Notes under the pieces: generated by a model
Seen by the model: only the letters and a program-made list of their open reading frames with translations
Told to the model about the DNA's origin: nothing
Databases searched by the model: none
Translations under genes and position numbers: made by a program
Source of the DNA: Paraburkholderia sp. BL25I1N1
Lineage (GTDB): Bacteria; Pseudomonadota; Gammaproteobacteria; Burkholderiales; Burkholderiaceae
Length of the DNA: 64,000 nucleotides
Direction of reading: 5' to 3'
Assembly (NCBI RefSeq): GCF_003002025.1
Contig: NZ_PVZB01000020.1
Coordinates: 102,051-166,050 of the forward strand
Part shown: piece after piece, positions 26,162-34,974 of the stretch
Numbering within the stretch: position 1 is the first letter of the stretch
Layout of the letters: every line of letters starts with the position of its first letter

Positions 26162-27067
26162 ATGCTTATCCCCTCGACGCCCCGCGCGCAGCCGCCGCGC
26201 TCGGCGGCGCTGCTCGCCACCATTGCCGCCATTGCCGGCGCCTTGCTGTGCGCGCCAACGCTCGCCGGCGCCCACGCCATTGCGGGCAACCGGGTTTTCC
26301 CAGCGACGCTGGCCGTCGACGACCCCGGCGTCGGCGACGAAGCCAACCTCCAGTTCGGCCATCAACGCGTGCCTGGCGAGAACGGCGACCAGAGCATCAA
26401 CACCTTCGACTTCGAGTACGACAAGCTGATCACGTCGCGGCTCGCGGTGTCCGTCGACGGCACGTATGCGATGCAGAACAACCCGCGGGCGCGCGGCTTC
26501 GACAACTTCGGCGTCGGCTTGAAGTACCTGCTGTATGTCAGCGACGCGCACGAGTTCATGACCTCGATCGGCGTGAATGTCGAACTCGGCGGCACGGGCA
26601 GCCGCGCGATCGCGGATAACTTCTCGACCATCTCGCCCACCGTCTACGTCGGCAAGGGCATGGGCGATCTGCCCGATTCGCTCGCGTATCTGCGGCCGAT
26701 CGCGATCACGGGCGAAGCGGGGCCGGCGCTGACCACCGGCGCGGGACAGCCGAACGCATTCAACTACGGGTTCACCGTGCAGTACAGCTTGCCGTATTTG
26801 CAGCAGCACGTGCGCGATGTCGGCCTGCCGCAACCGTTCGCCAATCTGATTCCGCTGGTGGAAATTCCATTGTCGCGCAGCCAGGGGCAGACGACCGGCA
26901 CGGTCAATCCGGGCTTCATCTGGATCAACCGTTATGGACAGTTCGGCGTGGAGGCGCAAATCCCGATCAATCGCGCGAGCGGCTCGCATGTGGGCATCCT
27001 GGTCCAGGCGCATATCTTCTTCGACGATGTCGCGCCGACCACGATCGGCAAACCGCTGTTTCAGTAA
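26162..27067 (+). CDS. Predicted outer-membrane protein of the copper module
   Basis: 301 residues with a signal peptide ending near residue 37 (LAGA). The mature part has alternating-pattern strands suggestive of a beta-barrel (RLAVSVDGTYAMQ, FDNFGVGLKYLLYV, FMTSIGVNVELGG, YGQFGVEAQIPINR), ending in a C-terminal aromatic region. I do not recognise the specific family. It lies between the DUF2946 gene and copC with short gaps (106 and 15 bp), so it is probably cotranscribed with them and could be a metal-related channel or sensor. Confidence 0.65.
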   Translation: MLIPSTPRAQPPRSAALLATIAAIAGALLCAPTLAGAHAIAGNRVFPATLAVDDPGVGDEANLQFGHQRVPGENGDQSINTFDFEYDKLITSRLAVSVDGTYAMQNNPRARGFDNFGVGLKYLLYVSDAHEFMTSIGVNVELGGTGSRAIADNFSTISPTVYVGKGMGDLPDSLAYLRPIAITGEAGPALTTGAGQPNAFNYGFTVQYSLPYLQQHVRDVGLPQPFANLIPLVEIPLSRSQGQTTGTVNPGFIWINRYGQFGVEAQIPINRASGSHVGILVQAHIFFDDVAPTTIGKPLFQ

Positions 27068-27082
27068 CGCAGGAGAGTGATG

Positions 27083-27475
27083 ATGAATGACACGATGAAA
27101 CATCCACGCTCGGGTGGCACGCGTGCCGTGGCGAAACTGGCGACGCTGTTCGCCGGCCTTGCATTGGCAAGCGCGGCTTTCGCGCATGTGTTCCCGCAGA
27201 AGCAGGAGCCGGGCGCGGGCGCAACGGTGACGTCACCCGCGCAGGTGCGCGTGATGTTCGACGGACCGCTCGAAGCGGCGTTCAGTTCGCTGACGGTGAC
27301 CGACGCGAGCGGCAAGCAGGTCAACACGGAGAAGGCCACGGTCGACGAGCATCAGCGGGCCTTGATCACCGTGCCGTTGCCGGCGCTCGCGGCCGGTCAC
27401 TACACGGTGCACTGGGTGGCCGTGGCGTCGGACGGACATCGCACCCATGGCGACTATGCGTTCAATGTGAAGTAG
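27083..27475 (+). CDS. copC: CopC-domain periplasmic copper-binding protein
   Basis: 130 residues from the ATG at 27083, seven bases after GGAG; ATG and GTG codons just upstream sit too close to the ribosome site. The signal peptide ends at AFA-H, so the mature protein begins HVFPQ, giving the N-terminal His of the Cu(II) site. A second conserved His region, HWVAVASDGHRTHGDYAF, closes the CopC beta-sandwich (YobA/CopC family). There is no fused CopD membrane domain and no copD beside it. It should carry copper in the periplasm. Confidence 0.85.
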   Translation: MNDTMKHPRSGGTRAVAKLATLFAGLALASAAFAHVFPQKQEPGAGATVTSPAQVRVMFDGPLEAAFSSLTVTDASGKQVNTEKATVDEHQRALITVPLPALAAGHYTVHWVAVASDGHRTHGDYAFNVK

Positions 27476-27488
27476 CTGAAGCGGTGAT

Positions 27489-27522
27489 GCGCTGCGTCAT
27501 CCATCGGGCGATGGCGCAGCGC
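27489..27522. terminator. Nested hairpin downstream of copC
   Basis: GCGCTGCG and CGCAGCGC form an 8-bp outer stem enclosing CCATCG-gg-CGATGG, with a four-base bulge on one side. It starts 13 bases after the copC stop codon. No T-run follows, so it is a terminator-like or mRNA-stabilising structure rather than a textbook terminator. Confidence 0.4.
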
Positions 27523-27643
27523 GGTCTTGCGCGCGAAACGTCGCCGAAATCCGCGACCGGAGCGGTTGATGCAAGTGGCACTCCGCTTCGATCTGCTGCT
27601 TCGATTGCGCGCTCTGACTGCCACGCACACCACCTGTGCGTGA

Positions 27644-28183
27644 TCAATGCGATGCCACGCGTTTGATGCGATGGAAGTTGCGATCGAAGTAGATCAGCCC
27701 GTCGCCATCGCTGCGCACGCTGATGCGTGTGGTCTTCACGAACATCACCGAGTGCGAGCCGACTTCCTTCAGGTCGACGATCTCGCCTTGCAGACTCGCC
27801 AGTGCGTCGCGCAGGACCGGCACGCCGTGCGAGCCTTCATCCCAGATCGGCCAGCCGAAGCGTTCTTCCATCGGCACCTGGGTCATGCCCGCGAAGTGGC
27901 GCGCGAGCAGTTCGTGCTCGCCGGGCAGCACGTTGACGCAAACCTGCCGGTTGCTCTGGAAGGTCGCATGCATCGCGCTCGACCGGTTCAGGCAGACGAG
28001 CAGTGTGGGGGGCGTATCCGTGACGGAGCACACGGCGCTCGCGGTCACGCCGCAACGTCCGTGCGGGCCGGCTGTCGTGATGACGTTCACGGCGGCACTG
28101 AGGTGCGCCATGGCTTGACGGAATTGCTGTTTGACGTCGATAAGAGCGTCGGCGTCGGGCATCGCGTGTTGGGTCGGCGTCAT
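27644..28183 (-). CDS. iacG: Flavin reductase of indole-3-acetate catabolism
   Basis: 179 residues from the ATG at 28183, which has GAGGA ten bases upstream; the frame extends 17 codons further but without a ribosome site. It belongs to the HpaC-type flavin reductase domain (FRQAMAHLSAAVNVITT, GRCGVTASAVCSVTDTPPT, CVNVLPGEHELLARHFAG). It reduces FMN or FAD with NAD(P)H to supply a flavin-dependent oxygenase, here most likely IacA. It lies alone on the minus strand, divergent from the response regulator iacR2. Confidence 0.8.
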   Translation of the reverse strand: MTPTQHAMPDADALIDVKQQFRQAMAHLSAAVNVITTAGPHGRCGVTASAVCSVTDTPPTLLVCLNRSSAMHATFQSNRQVCVNVLPGEHELLARHFAGMTQVPMEERFGWPIWDEGSHGVPVLRDALASLQGEIVDLKEVGSHSVMFVKTTRISVRSDGDGLIYFDRNFHRIKRVASH

Positions 28184-28442
28184 CGTTTGGATTCCTCGGG
28201 CAGGTGTCGAGTGATTGGATTCAAGCGTACTCAATCGCTATGCAGAAAAAAATCCGCGCGAGCGGCAGGCGGGCAGGCGTGTTTCCTGGTGCATCTAAAG
28301 CTTTCCCCAATGTGAGCTTGAGCGCTGGACGCATGCACCGCGATTAACGAGTCTTTCAGGGTAACTATCGCTTTGCAGCGCTTTTACCGCTGGTTATGAT
28401 GGACCGGGTATTACGCTTCGAATCGCATCCACAACGACCACC

Positions 28443-29105
28443 ATGTCCCAGCCCTCGCCATCCGCCACGCCCCTCGCACCGATCGTCTATATCGTCGATG
28501 ACGACAGCGGCATGCGCACGTCGCTCGCGTGGCTGCTGGAATCGGTTGGCGTGAAGTCGGCGGGTTTCGCCAATGCGAGCGAGTTTCTCGGCGCATTCAA
28601 TGCGGACGTGCCCGCCTGTCTCGTGCTCGACGTGCGCATGCCGGAGCAAAGCGGCTTCGACGTGCAAGCGGAATTGAATCGCCAGGGCGTCACGTTGCCG
28701 ATTATTTTCGTGAGCGGCCACGGCGATATTCCGATGTCGGTGCGCGCGCTGCAAAATGGCGCGATCGATTTTGTCGAGAAACCGTATAACTCGCAGCAGA
28801 TGCTCGACCGCGTGCAACGCGCATTGAAACTCGCGGCGCTTCGTCATGCGGCCGGCCAGAAGCAGCGCGAGTTGCGCAAGCGGATCGAGTCGCTGACCGC
28901 GCGTGAAAAAGAAGTGCTGCGTGGCGTGATCGACGGCAAAGGTAGCAAGCGCATCGCCAGCGATCTGTCGATCAGCGTGAAGACCGTCGACGTGCATCGC
29001 GCGAGCATCAAGGACAAGCTCGGCGCGGCGTCGATCGCGATGCTGGTGCGCGAGGTGATGGCGGTGTGGGATCAGGACGCGAGCGTGGGTGCCATTCCGC
29101 GTTGA
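28443..29105 (+). CDS. iacR2: FixJ/LuxR-type response regulator, probable IacR2
   Basis: 220 residues. The receiver domain has YIVDDDSG, phospho-acceptor Asp63 (LVLDVRMPEQSG) and Lys113 (VEKPY). A helical linker precedes the LuxR-type HTH (LTAREKEVLRGVIDGKG, SKRIASDLSISVKTVDVHR). This is the FixJ architecture. Its natural partner is the cytoplasmic PAS kinase at 33423-34964, on the same strand but 4.3 kb away with iac genes on the opposite strand between them. In P. phytofirmans a two-component system of this type responds to IAA. Confidence 0.8.
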   Translation: MSQPSPSATPLAPIVYIVDDDSGMRTSLAWLLESVGVKSAGFANASEFLGAFNADVPACLVLDVRMPEQSGFDVQAELNRQGVTLPIIFVSGHGDIPMSVRALQNGAIDFVEKPYNSQQMLDRVQRALKLAALRHAAGQKQRELRKRIESLTAREKEVLRGVIDGKGSKRIASDLSISVKTVDVHRASIKDKLGAASIAMLVREVMAVWDQDASVGAIPR

Positions 29106-29156
29106 TGCATGCCGCGGTGGCGTTCGCGCGCAACCGCAACTGCATCAGCATCAGCA

Positions 29157-29900
29157 TCAGCGCATGAAGAGTCCGCCGTTCACATCCCAGCACGCGCCAT
29201 TCGCGAAGTAGGCATGTTCCGCGGCGAGCATCACGGCGACATCGGCGACATAGTCCGCGGAGCCCAGACGTCCCGCTGGAATGTTCGCGATCACCGCCTT
29301 CAGCTTGTCGGGCGCCACGCTCTCATGCACGATCGGCAGATCCATCGGTCCAGGCGAAATGGCGTTGACGGTCACGCCCGCCGCGCCGAGATCGCGCGCG
29401 AAGACCTTGGTGAGCGTGATTACACCGCCTTTCGCGGCCGCATAATGCGCGCCGGTTGCGGAGCCGCCGTTCTGTCCCGCGAGCGACGCGATATTGACGA
29501 TACGACCCGCGCCCACGTCGGCGAAGTGCCGGCCGAACACCTGGCAGCCGAACAGCACGCTGCGCAAGTTGACGTTGATGACCTGATCGAATTGCTCGGC
29601 CGTTATATCCATCACGGAGACGACTTTGGAGGCCCCCGCGTTGTTTACCAACGCGTCGATACGCCCCCAGCGCTGCAGGATCGCGTCGCGCGCCGTAGTG
29701 AAGGCGGCTTTCGCGGTGACGTCGAGATTCAGCGCAAACGCAGTGGAACCGTCGGCGCTGAGATCACGCGCGAGCGCTTGCGCGGCATCGAACGCGATAT
29801 CACCGATGGCGACCGCGTACCCCGCCGCGTGAAAGCGCGTGGCGATCGCGGCGCCCAGACCGCGCGCGGCGCCGGTGACAAGAACGACTCTCTTCTGCAT
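29157..29900 (-). CDS. iacE: Short-chain dehydrogenase of IAA catabolism
   Basis: 247 residues from the ATG at 29900 (GGAG eight bases upstream). The Rossmann motif VTGAARGLGAA, LVNNAGAS, and the catalytic Ser-Tyr-Lys set in VNIASLAGQNG and YAAAKGG mark a classical SDR. In the iac pathway IacE acts on the hydroxylated IAA intermediate, leading to dioxindole-3-acetate. It is the last gene of the minus-strand run iacA-B-I-H-E. Confidence 0.8.
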   Translation of the reverse strand: MQKRVVLVTGAARGLGAAIATRFHAAGYAVAIGDIAFDAAQALARDLSADGSTAFALNLDVTAKAAFTTARDAILQRWGRIDALVNNAGASKVVSVMDITAEQFDQVINVNLRSVLFGCQVFGRHFADVGAGRIVNIASLAGQNGGSATGAHYAAAKGGVITLTKVFARDLGAAGVTVNAISPGPMDLPIVHESVAPDKLKAVIANIPAGRLGSADYVADVAVMLAAEHAYFANGACWDVNGGLFMR

Positions 29901-29961
29901 TGCATCCACTCCACTTCGAAATAACGGCCGCTGTTCGAACCCGAGGCATCGCCCAAGCGAA

Positions 29962-31086
29962 TCAAGCGGCGAGGGCGGCTTCGAAACGCGCCGCGATCGC
30001 GCACACCTGCTCGTCCTGGCCCTTGCGTCCGACGATCTGCAAACCTGCCTTGAGCGACGAGCCGCGGATCGGCAACGGCAAACTCAGCGCGGGATGGCCG
30101 CTCAGATTGAACGGCCGGATCAGCGACGACATGGCGATCACCGACGTGCCGCTGCGCGCCTGTTCAAGTGTGATTGGCAGAGCGGGCAGTGTGGGCAGAA
30201 TCAGCACGTCGACGTTGTCGAGCGCGTAGTCGACCGCTGCGGTGAAGTCGCGGCGCACCTGTTCCGCCGCGTCGAGTTGCGCGGCGGTGGTGTTGGCCGC
30301 GGCGCGCAGGCGCGCGTCGAGATCCGCGCCGAGTTTGCCGCTTGCCACCAGATGGCCGAACGCGCGCGAGGTCTCGACGTTGATCACGGCGACGCCCGCG
30401 TCGAAGGCGGCGGCGAGACCTGCAAGCGTCAGCGTATGCGCGACACAACCCGCCTTGTCGGCCGCGCGCGTCACGGCGTCGAGGATTTCGGCCGTGGCCT
30501 CGGTCTCCACGATGCCGACCTTGCAAGCGCCTTGCCACGCGTGCGCGGCATTCGTATCGAAGTTAGCGGTGATGGCCTGCATCGCGGCAACGAGCGTGCG
30601 CATGTCGCGTGCAAACGGCCCGACACAATCTAAGGTGGACTCTCGCGGCGCCACGCCGAGCCGCGACACGCGCCCGAAGGTGGGCTTCAATCCGATCACG
30701 CCGCAGCATGCGGCGGGTCCGCGAATCGAGCCGCCGGTGTCGGTGCCGAGCGCGGCGTCGGCGAGTTTCAGACCGACTGCCGCCGCCGATCCGCTCGACG
30801 ATCCGCCCGGGATACGCGCAGCGTCCTGCGGATTCTGCGGCGTGCCGGTGTAGTCGTTGATACCGGTCATGCCGAACGCCAGCTCATGCATGTTCGCCTT
30901 GCCGACAATGTGCCAGCCGGCGGAAAGCAAACGTTCGACGACTTCCGCATGCCGTTGCGCGGGCGGCGTATCGGCGAGCGCACGGCTCGCGGCGGTGGTG
31001 GCGTAACCGGCGATATCGATCGTGTCCTTGATCGCGATGCTCGGACCGGTGCCGCCTAACGACAGCGTCTGGATAAACTCGTTCAT
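29962..31086 (-). CDS. iacH: Amidase-signature hydrolase of IAA catabolism
   Basis: 374 residues from the ATG at 31086, which overlaps the iacI stop by four bases. The amidase-signature triad is visible: Lys20 (IAIKDTIDI), the cis-Ser in GGSSSGS (96-100) and nucleophile Ser120 (DTGGSIRGPA). The family is usually 450-500 residues with this Lys near 75-85, so the N-terminal part is short by about 60 residues. The catalytic core is complete. It probably acts late in the route from dioxindole-acetate to catechol. Confidence 0.8.
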   Translation of the reverse strand: MNEFIQTLSLGGTGPSIAIKDTIDIAGYATTAASRALADTPPAQRHAEVVERLLSAGWHIVGKANMHELAFGMTGINDYTGTPQNPQDAARIPGGSSSGSAAAVGLKLADAALGTDTGGSIRGPAACCGVIGLKPTFGRVSRLGVAPRESTLDCVGPFARDMRTLVAAMQAITANFDTNAAHAWQGACKVGIVETEATAEILDAVTRAADKAGCVAHTLTLAGLAAAFDAGVAVINVETSRAFGHLVASGKLGADLDARLRAAANTTAAQLDAAEQVRRDFTAAVDYALDNVDVLILPTLPALPITLEQARSGTSVIAMSSLIRPFNLSGHPALSLPLPIRGSSLKAGLQIVGRKGQDEQVCAIAARFEAALAA

Positions 31087-31598
31087 GGGTGCGGTTTCCT
31101 TGCATTGACTTGCCACGGCGCGTCGAACAGGCGCTCCGTGCGAAAGTGCGTGATGAGCCAGTTACGGCCGTTATCGGCAGGCGCGAAATCCACTTCGAGG
31201 CGCGCCGAGATCAGTTCGGCCGGCGCATCGACATAGCCCGAGGCCTGCAGCATGATCCAGCGGCCTTTCGCGCTCGCCTCCTGAACGTCGATGGTTTCCG
31301 ACGTGAGGAAGTGCACGTTCACCGAGAAATGCGGTGAGGGCGGCAGGTAGCGTGTGAGCATCGCGAGAATTTCAGCGTGGCCAGTCAGGCGGCCAAACTT
31401 GCTCGCGTACTGTGGGCCGATGCCCTCCCAGATCGCGTCGGCGCGGAAGAGAGCGGCGAGCGTCTCGCCTTCGAGCACGCCGGACGGCACGTCGCATAGC
31501 GCCATATAGCGCGCCATTGTGCGGCGCACGGCCGATTCGGCTTCGAGCGCGGCAAGCCGTTCGGTCAAGGTGGCAAGCGTATCCTGGTTCGCGTTCAT
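31083..31598 (-). CDS. iacI: NTF2/SnoaL-like protein of IAA catabolism
   Basis: 171 residues from the ATG at 31598; the extra upstream frame is antisense-like and overlaps iacB. It has an N-terminal helix (TLATLTERLAALEAESAVRR) and an NTF2-like cone fold (LFRADAIWEGIGPQYASKFG, WIMLQASGYVDAPAEL), the SnoaL-like class that includes small isomerases and hydratases. Start and stop fit operon coupling: 20 bp after iacB and overlapping iacH. The identification rests mainly on context. Confidence 0.72.
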   Translation of the reverse strand: MNANQDTLATLTERLAALEAESAVRRTMARYMALCDVPSGVLEGETLAALFRADAIWEGIGPQYASKFGRLTGHAEILAMLTRYLPPSPHFSVNVHFLTSETIDVQEASAKGRWIMLQASGYVDAPAELISARLEVDFAPADNGRNWLITHFRTERLFDAPWQVNARKPHP

Positions 31599-31618
31599 CG
31601 CATTGCGCTCCGTTACGC

Positions 31619-31996
31619 TCAAGCGGCATTGGCGTGTTGCGGCGGCACTTGCAGCGCGCGTCCGACCCGCGCTTCGATCTTGCCGTAGCGCCACAGGTTG
31701 TATTCACCCACCGGCGTGGTGCGATACAGATTGCACACGGCGACAGTCGTGTCGAAATCGCGCACGTCGGCCATGATGTAGAAGGTCCACGGCGAGTTGT
31801 CGGCATGGCCCACGGTGAGGCGGTCGTCGTCCATGATGCCGAGCACCTTGACGCCTTCCATCGACTCGATCGCGGCCAGCATCTTGCCGTAAGCCTGCCA
31901 GACTTCACCGATCTGTTCACGCGGCAGGTCGAAGAAATTCTGCGTGACGCCGCAGCAGAACAGAACACGCAGTGGCAGCGTTGAGGTATCGGACAC
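31619..31996 (-). CDS. iacB: IacB-like small protein of IAA catabolism
   Basis: 125 residues, no signal peptide and no known catalytic motif. Segments such as EQIGEVWQAYGKMLAAIE, VLGIMDDDRLTVGHAD and WTFYIMADVRDFDT suggest a small alpha/beta fold (ferredoxin-like dimer type). It lies between iacA and iacI, where iacB is found in other IAA degraders. Its biochemical step is not established from sequence. Confidence 0.7.
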   Translation of the reverse strand: MSDTSTLPLRVLFCCGVTQNFFDLPREQIGEVWQAYGKMLAAIESMEGVKVLGIMDDDRLTVGHADNSPWTFYIMADVRDFDTTVAVCNLYRTTPVGEYNLWRYGKIEARVGRALQVPPQHANAA

Positions 31997-32052
31997 GAGA
32001 TGTTGCTCCTTGCAATCCTGGTTGTGCGGATAGTGATGGATCAGAAAATGGC

Positions 32053-33231
32053 TTACAGGTAGCCCGGAATCGGCGGCACGCCGACGAACACCGCGCCCGC
32101 GCCGTCATAGTTGCCTTCGCCGAGAAACGCGTGCTGGGTCACGACCATCGAATCGCGCATCAGGCGTTGCAACGGATGCGAGCGATAAATCGCCATCGTG
32201 CCGCCGAGCCGGTAAGCGCGTTGCACGACGTCGGCGCCTTCGCGGGCGATCTGCGTCGCCGAAAGACGCAGCAGGCTCACCTGATCCGCGGTGACGGGAT
32301 TGCCGGCGAGGATCGATTGCCAGACCTGGTGAGTGGTGTCGTAGAAGAATGCGCGCGCCGAGCGCAATTGGGCCTCGGCTTTGGCGAGTTCGATGCGGTA
32401 GTACGCACGGTCGGCGAGTTGCGGCGCGCCTGTGGTTGTCTTGCGGCCGCCGGCCATGTGGTTGGCGACGTCGAGCGCGGCGCGGGCGAGGCCGAGGTTG
32501 ACGACGGCGAGCACCTGCGCGGCGTAGGCGATGGTTGGGTAGCGATACAGCGGCTCGTCCACGCACGGTTCGCCGCCACGCACGAAGGTCCAGTCGTCCG
32601 CGACGAACTGGTCGGTGACGCGCAGGTCGTGACTGCCGGTGCCCTGCATCCCGACCACCTCCCAGTTCTCGACGATTTCCACCTGATGCGCACGGAACAC
32701 GGCCGTGCGCGGTTTGCCGCCCGCACTAGGAGCACCGACACCAATGCCCACGCCGAGCCAGTCCGCGCCTTTGCAGCCGCTCGCGAATTTCCACGTGCCG
32801 TTCACACGCCAGCCGCCTTCAGCGGGCTGCGCAGGCTGCACCGGGAAGAGGCCGCCCGCGAACACCTGATCAGGACCGTCGGCATAGATTTCTGCTTGCG
32901 TATGCAACGGCAGCGCCGCCAGATAGACGTTGGCCGAGCCGAAGCTCGCGACCCAGGCCGCCGAACCGTCCGCGATCGCAATGCGCTCGATCATGTCGAG
33001 AAACAGGGCGGGCGCCAGCGCGTCGCCGCCGAACCGCCTCGGCGTGGCCGCGCGATACACACCCGCACGCTTGAGCTTCGCGATCACGTCACGCGGCACA
33101 TGCGAAAGGCGATCAAATTCGTCGCGGCGCGCGGCGATCTCGGCGATTACTTCGTCGAGCGGCAGGCGGGCGGTATTCGACGTATTCGATGTATTCGACT
33201 GTTCGGCAGCAACGGCGGCGGTGGCGGACAT
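32053..33231 (-). CDS. iacA: Flavin-dependent IAA monooxygenase (acyl-CoA dehydrogenase fold)
   Basis: 392 residues in the acyl-CoA-dehydrogenase/HsaA-type monooxygenase family: N-terminal helical domain (IAARRDEFDRLSHVPRDVIA), central beta domain (WRVNGTWKFASGCKGADWLG), C-terminal helices (LGLARAALDVANHMAGG, RLSATQIAREGADVVQRAYR). It should add oxygen to the indole ring of IAA using reduced flavin from IacG. The N-terminus carries three in-frame SNT repeats (residues 11-19). It opens the iacA-B-I-H-E operon and is divergent from iacS. Confidence 0.82.
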   Translation of the reverse strand: MSATAAVAAEQSNTSNTSNTARLPLDEVIAEIAARRDEFDRLSHVPRDVIAKLKRAGVYRAATPRRFGGDALAPALFLDMIERIAIADGSAAWVASFGSANVYLAALPLHTQAEIYADGPDQVFAGGLFPVQPAQPAEGGWRVNGTWKFASGCKGADWLGVGIGVGAPSAGGKPRTAVFRAHQVEIVENWEVVGMQGTGSHDLRVTDQFVADDWTFVRGGEPCVDEPLYRYPTIAYAAQVLAVVNLGLARAALDVANHMAGGRKTTTGAPQLADRAYYRIELAKAEAQLRSARAFFYDTTHQVWQSILAGNPVTADQVSLLRLSATQIAREGADVVQRAYRLGGTMAIYRSHPLQRLMRDSMVVTQHAFLGEGNYDGAGAVFVGVPPIPGYL

Positions 33232-33422
33232 GGTGGGGCTTCTCCTTGATTCGTTATTGACTGAAACGCATGACGTTGGGCCCGAAACGACGAGCCGCGC
33301 AGATTCAGACCAGTCTAGAAATGCAAAAAGAACGCTTCAATTGGGACGCGGGGCGCAGTTTTAGGTAATGCTCCGGGGTCGTCTAAAGAAATCTTCAGAC
33401 GCGCACCACGCGCACTGGTGTT

Positions 33423-34964
33423 ATGTTTCCGTCCATACGTAATCGAACCTGTATGCCGTACTCCCCGATGAATTTCCCCGCCGAAGAAGACTTCCACCGC
33501 CTGCTCGACGCGCTCACGCTGTGCGTGCTGCTGCACGACGCCGAAACCAAGGCGATCGTGTGGGCCAATCGCGCGGCCTGCGAGGCGCTTGGCTTCACGC
33601 TCGCCGAATTGCTGCCGCTCAAGGCGAAGGACATGACGCGGCCGGTTCCGAAATACCGCCGCGAGATCGGCGTCGGCGCGATGGACCGTTCGATTACCGA
33701 AGGCCCGCAGGTCTACGAGTGGTGTTACCGCCCGCGCACCGGTGCCGACATGTTGTCCGAGGCGATCGCCACTTACGTGCCGCTGCGCGAGCGCACGGTG
33801 GTGATGGTGCAGTTCCGCGACATCAGCGTCGAAGACACGCTCAAGCAAACGCTGCGCCGTTACGAATCGCGGTTGCGCGAATTCATGCAGGATCTTGGTG
33901 AAGGCGTAGCGGTGCTGACGCCCGCGGGCGAAGTGGAATTCGTCAGCGAATCCGGCCGCCGCGTGCTCGGCCTGGAAGAGGGCGCGCCGATGGGCGCCGT
34001 GCTCGACTATTGCAGCGAGCCGGACCGCGAGCGTCTGCTGGAACAGCTCGCGAACGCGCCGCGGATTCAGCCGTCGGCGCCGCAGCGTTACCGCATCACG
34101 CGGCGCGACGGCACGCCGCGCTGGCTGCGTATTACGTGCCGCCGTATCGAGATCGAAAACGACCTGAATGGAAGGCTGCTGCACTTTCGCGACGTGACGG
34201 ACGAAGTCGCCGTGGAAGACGCGCGACGCAACGAAGCGCGTTTGCTCGAATATGCGGGACGTTACAACGCGATGGGGGAAATGGCGACCGCCATTGCTCA
34301 TGAGCTGAGCCAGCCGCTTGCCGCCGTGCGCAACTTCATCGAAGGCGCAATCCGGCGGCTCGCGCAACCCGCTGCGATCGACGAAGCCGTATGGGGTTTG
34401 CGCAGCGCCGATCGTCAGGCTGAGCATGCTGCATTGATCATCAAGAGTGTGCGCGATTACATCGTCAAGCGCGAGCCGAGCGAGACGCATGCGGATCTGC
34501 GTGAGGTACTGGCCGACGTTGCGTACTTTATCGAGTTGCGCGCGCGCGAGGCGGGCGTGACGCTCACGATCGAGCAGGCGACGCAGCCGCTGCCCGTATA
34601 CGTTGAGCGTGTATTGATCGGCCAGGTGGTATTGAATCTGGCCTTCAACGCGATTGAAGCGCTTGGAGAGGGGACAAACAAAAGCGTAACCCCGGAGAGC
34701 CGTGAGCTTCGCCTCGTCACGCACCTGCGCGGCAAATATGCGATTGCCCAGGTCATCGACAACGGCCCAGGCGTTCCCGCCGATGCTCACGGCCGTCTGT
34801 TCGACGGCTTCTCTTCGTCGAAAGCGGGCGGCAACGGCATCGGACTTTCGCTGTGCAAGAACATCGTCACGCGACACGGTGGCGAAATCTGGGCCAAACC
34901 GGCGCGGCACGGCGGGCTCGAATGCAGCTTCTCGCTGCCGCTCGCCGCCGCGCCGGCCGGTTGA
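33423..34964 (+). CDS. iacS: Cytoplasmic PAS-PAS histidine kinase, probable IacS
   Basis: Up to 513 residues with no membrane segment. Two PAS domains (about 24-135 and 150-260) lead to the H-box EMATAIAHELSQPLAAVRNF with His293, an N-box FNAIEAL and G-boxes DNGPGV and GNGIGLSLCKN. The FixL-like H-box matches the FixJ-type regulator iacR2. The start is uncertain: ATGs at 33423, 33453 and 33468 are all possible and none has a strong ribosome site. A soluble PAS sensor fits detection of an intracellular ligand such as IAA. Confidence 0.78.
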   Translation: MFPSIRNRTCMPYSPMNFPAEEDFHRLLDALTLCVLLHDAETKAIVWANRAACEALGFTLAELLPLKAKDMTRPVPKYRREIGVGAMDRSITEGPQVYEWCYRPRTGADMLSEAIATYVPLRERTVVMVQFRDISVEDTLKQTLRRYESRLREFMQDLGEGVAVLTPAGEVEFVSESGRRVLGLEEGAPMGAVLDYCSEPDRERLLEQLANAPRIQPSAPQRYRITRRDGTPRWLRITCRRIEIENDLNGRLLHFRDVTDEVAVEDARRNEARLLEYAGRYNAMGEMATAIAHELSQPLAAVRNFIEGAIRRLAQPAAIDEAVWGLRSADRQAEHAALIIKSVRDYIVKREPSETHADLREVLADVAYFIELRAREAGVTLTIEQATQPLPVYVERVLIGQVVLNLAFNAIEALGEGTNKSVTPESRELRLVTHLRGKYAIAQVIDNGPGVPADAHGRLFDGFSSSKAGGNGIGLSLCKNIVTRHGGEIWAKPARHGGLECSFSLPLAAAPAG

Positions 34965-34974
34965 GTGCAACAGA

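Noticed and set aside
27484..27666. 60-codon frame after copC
   Set aside because: It covers the nested hairpin and intergenic sequence and overlaps the end of iacG; no coding features.
29138..29163. Short CATCAG repeats near the iacE stop codon
   Set aside because: About three imperfect hexamers only, too short to call a functional repeat or CRISPR-like array.
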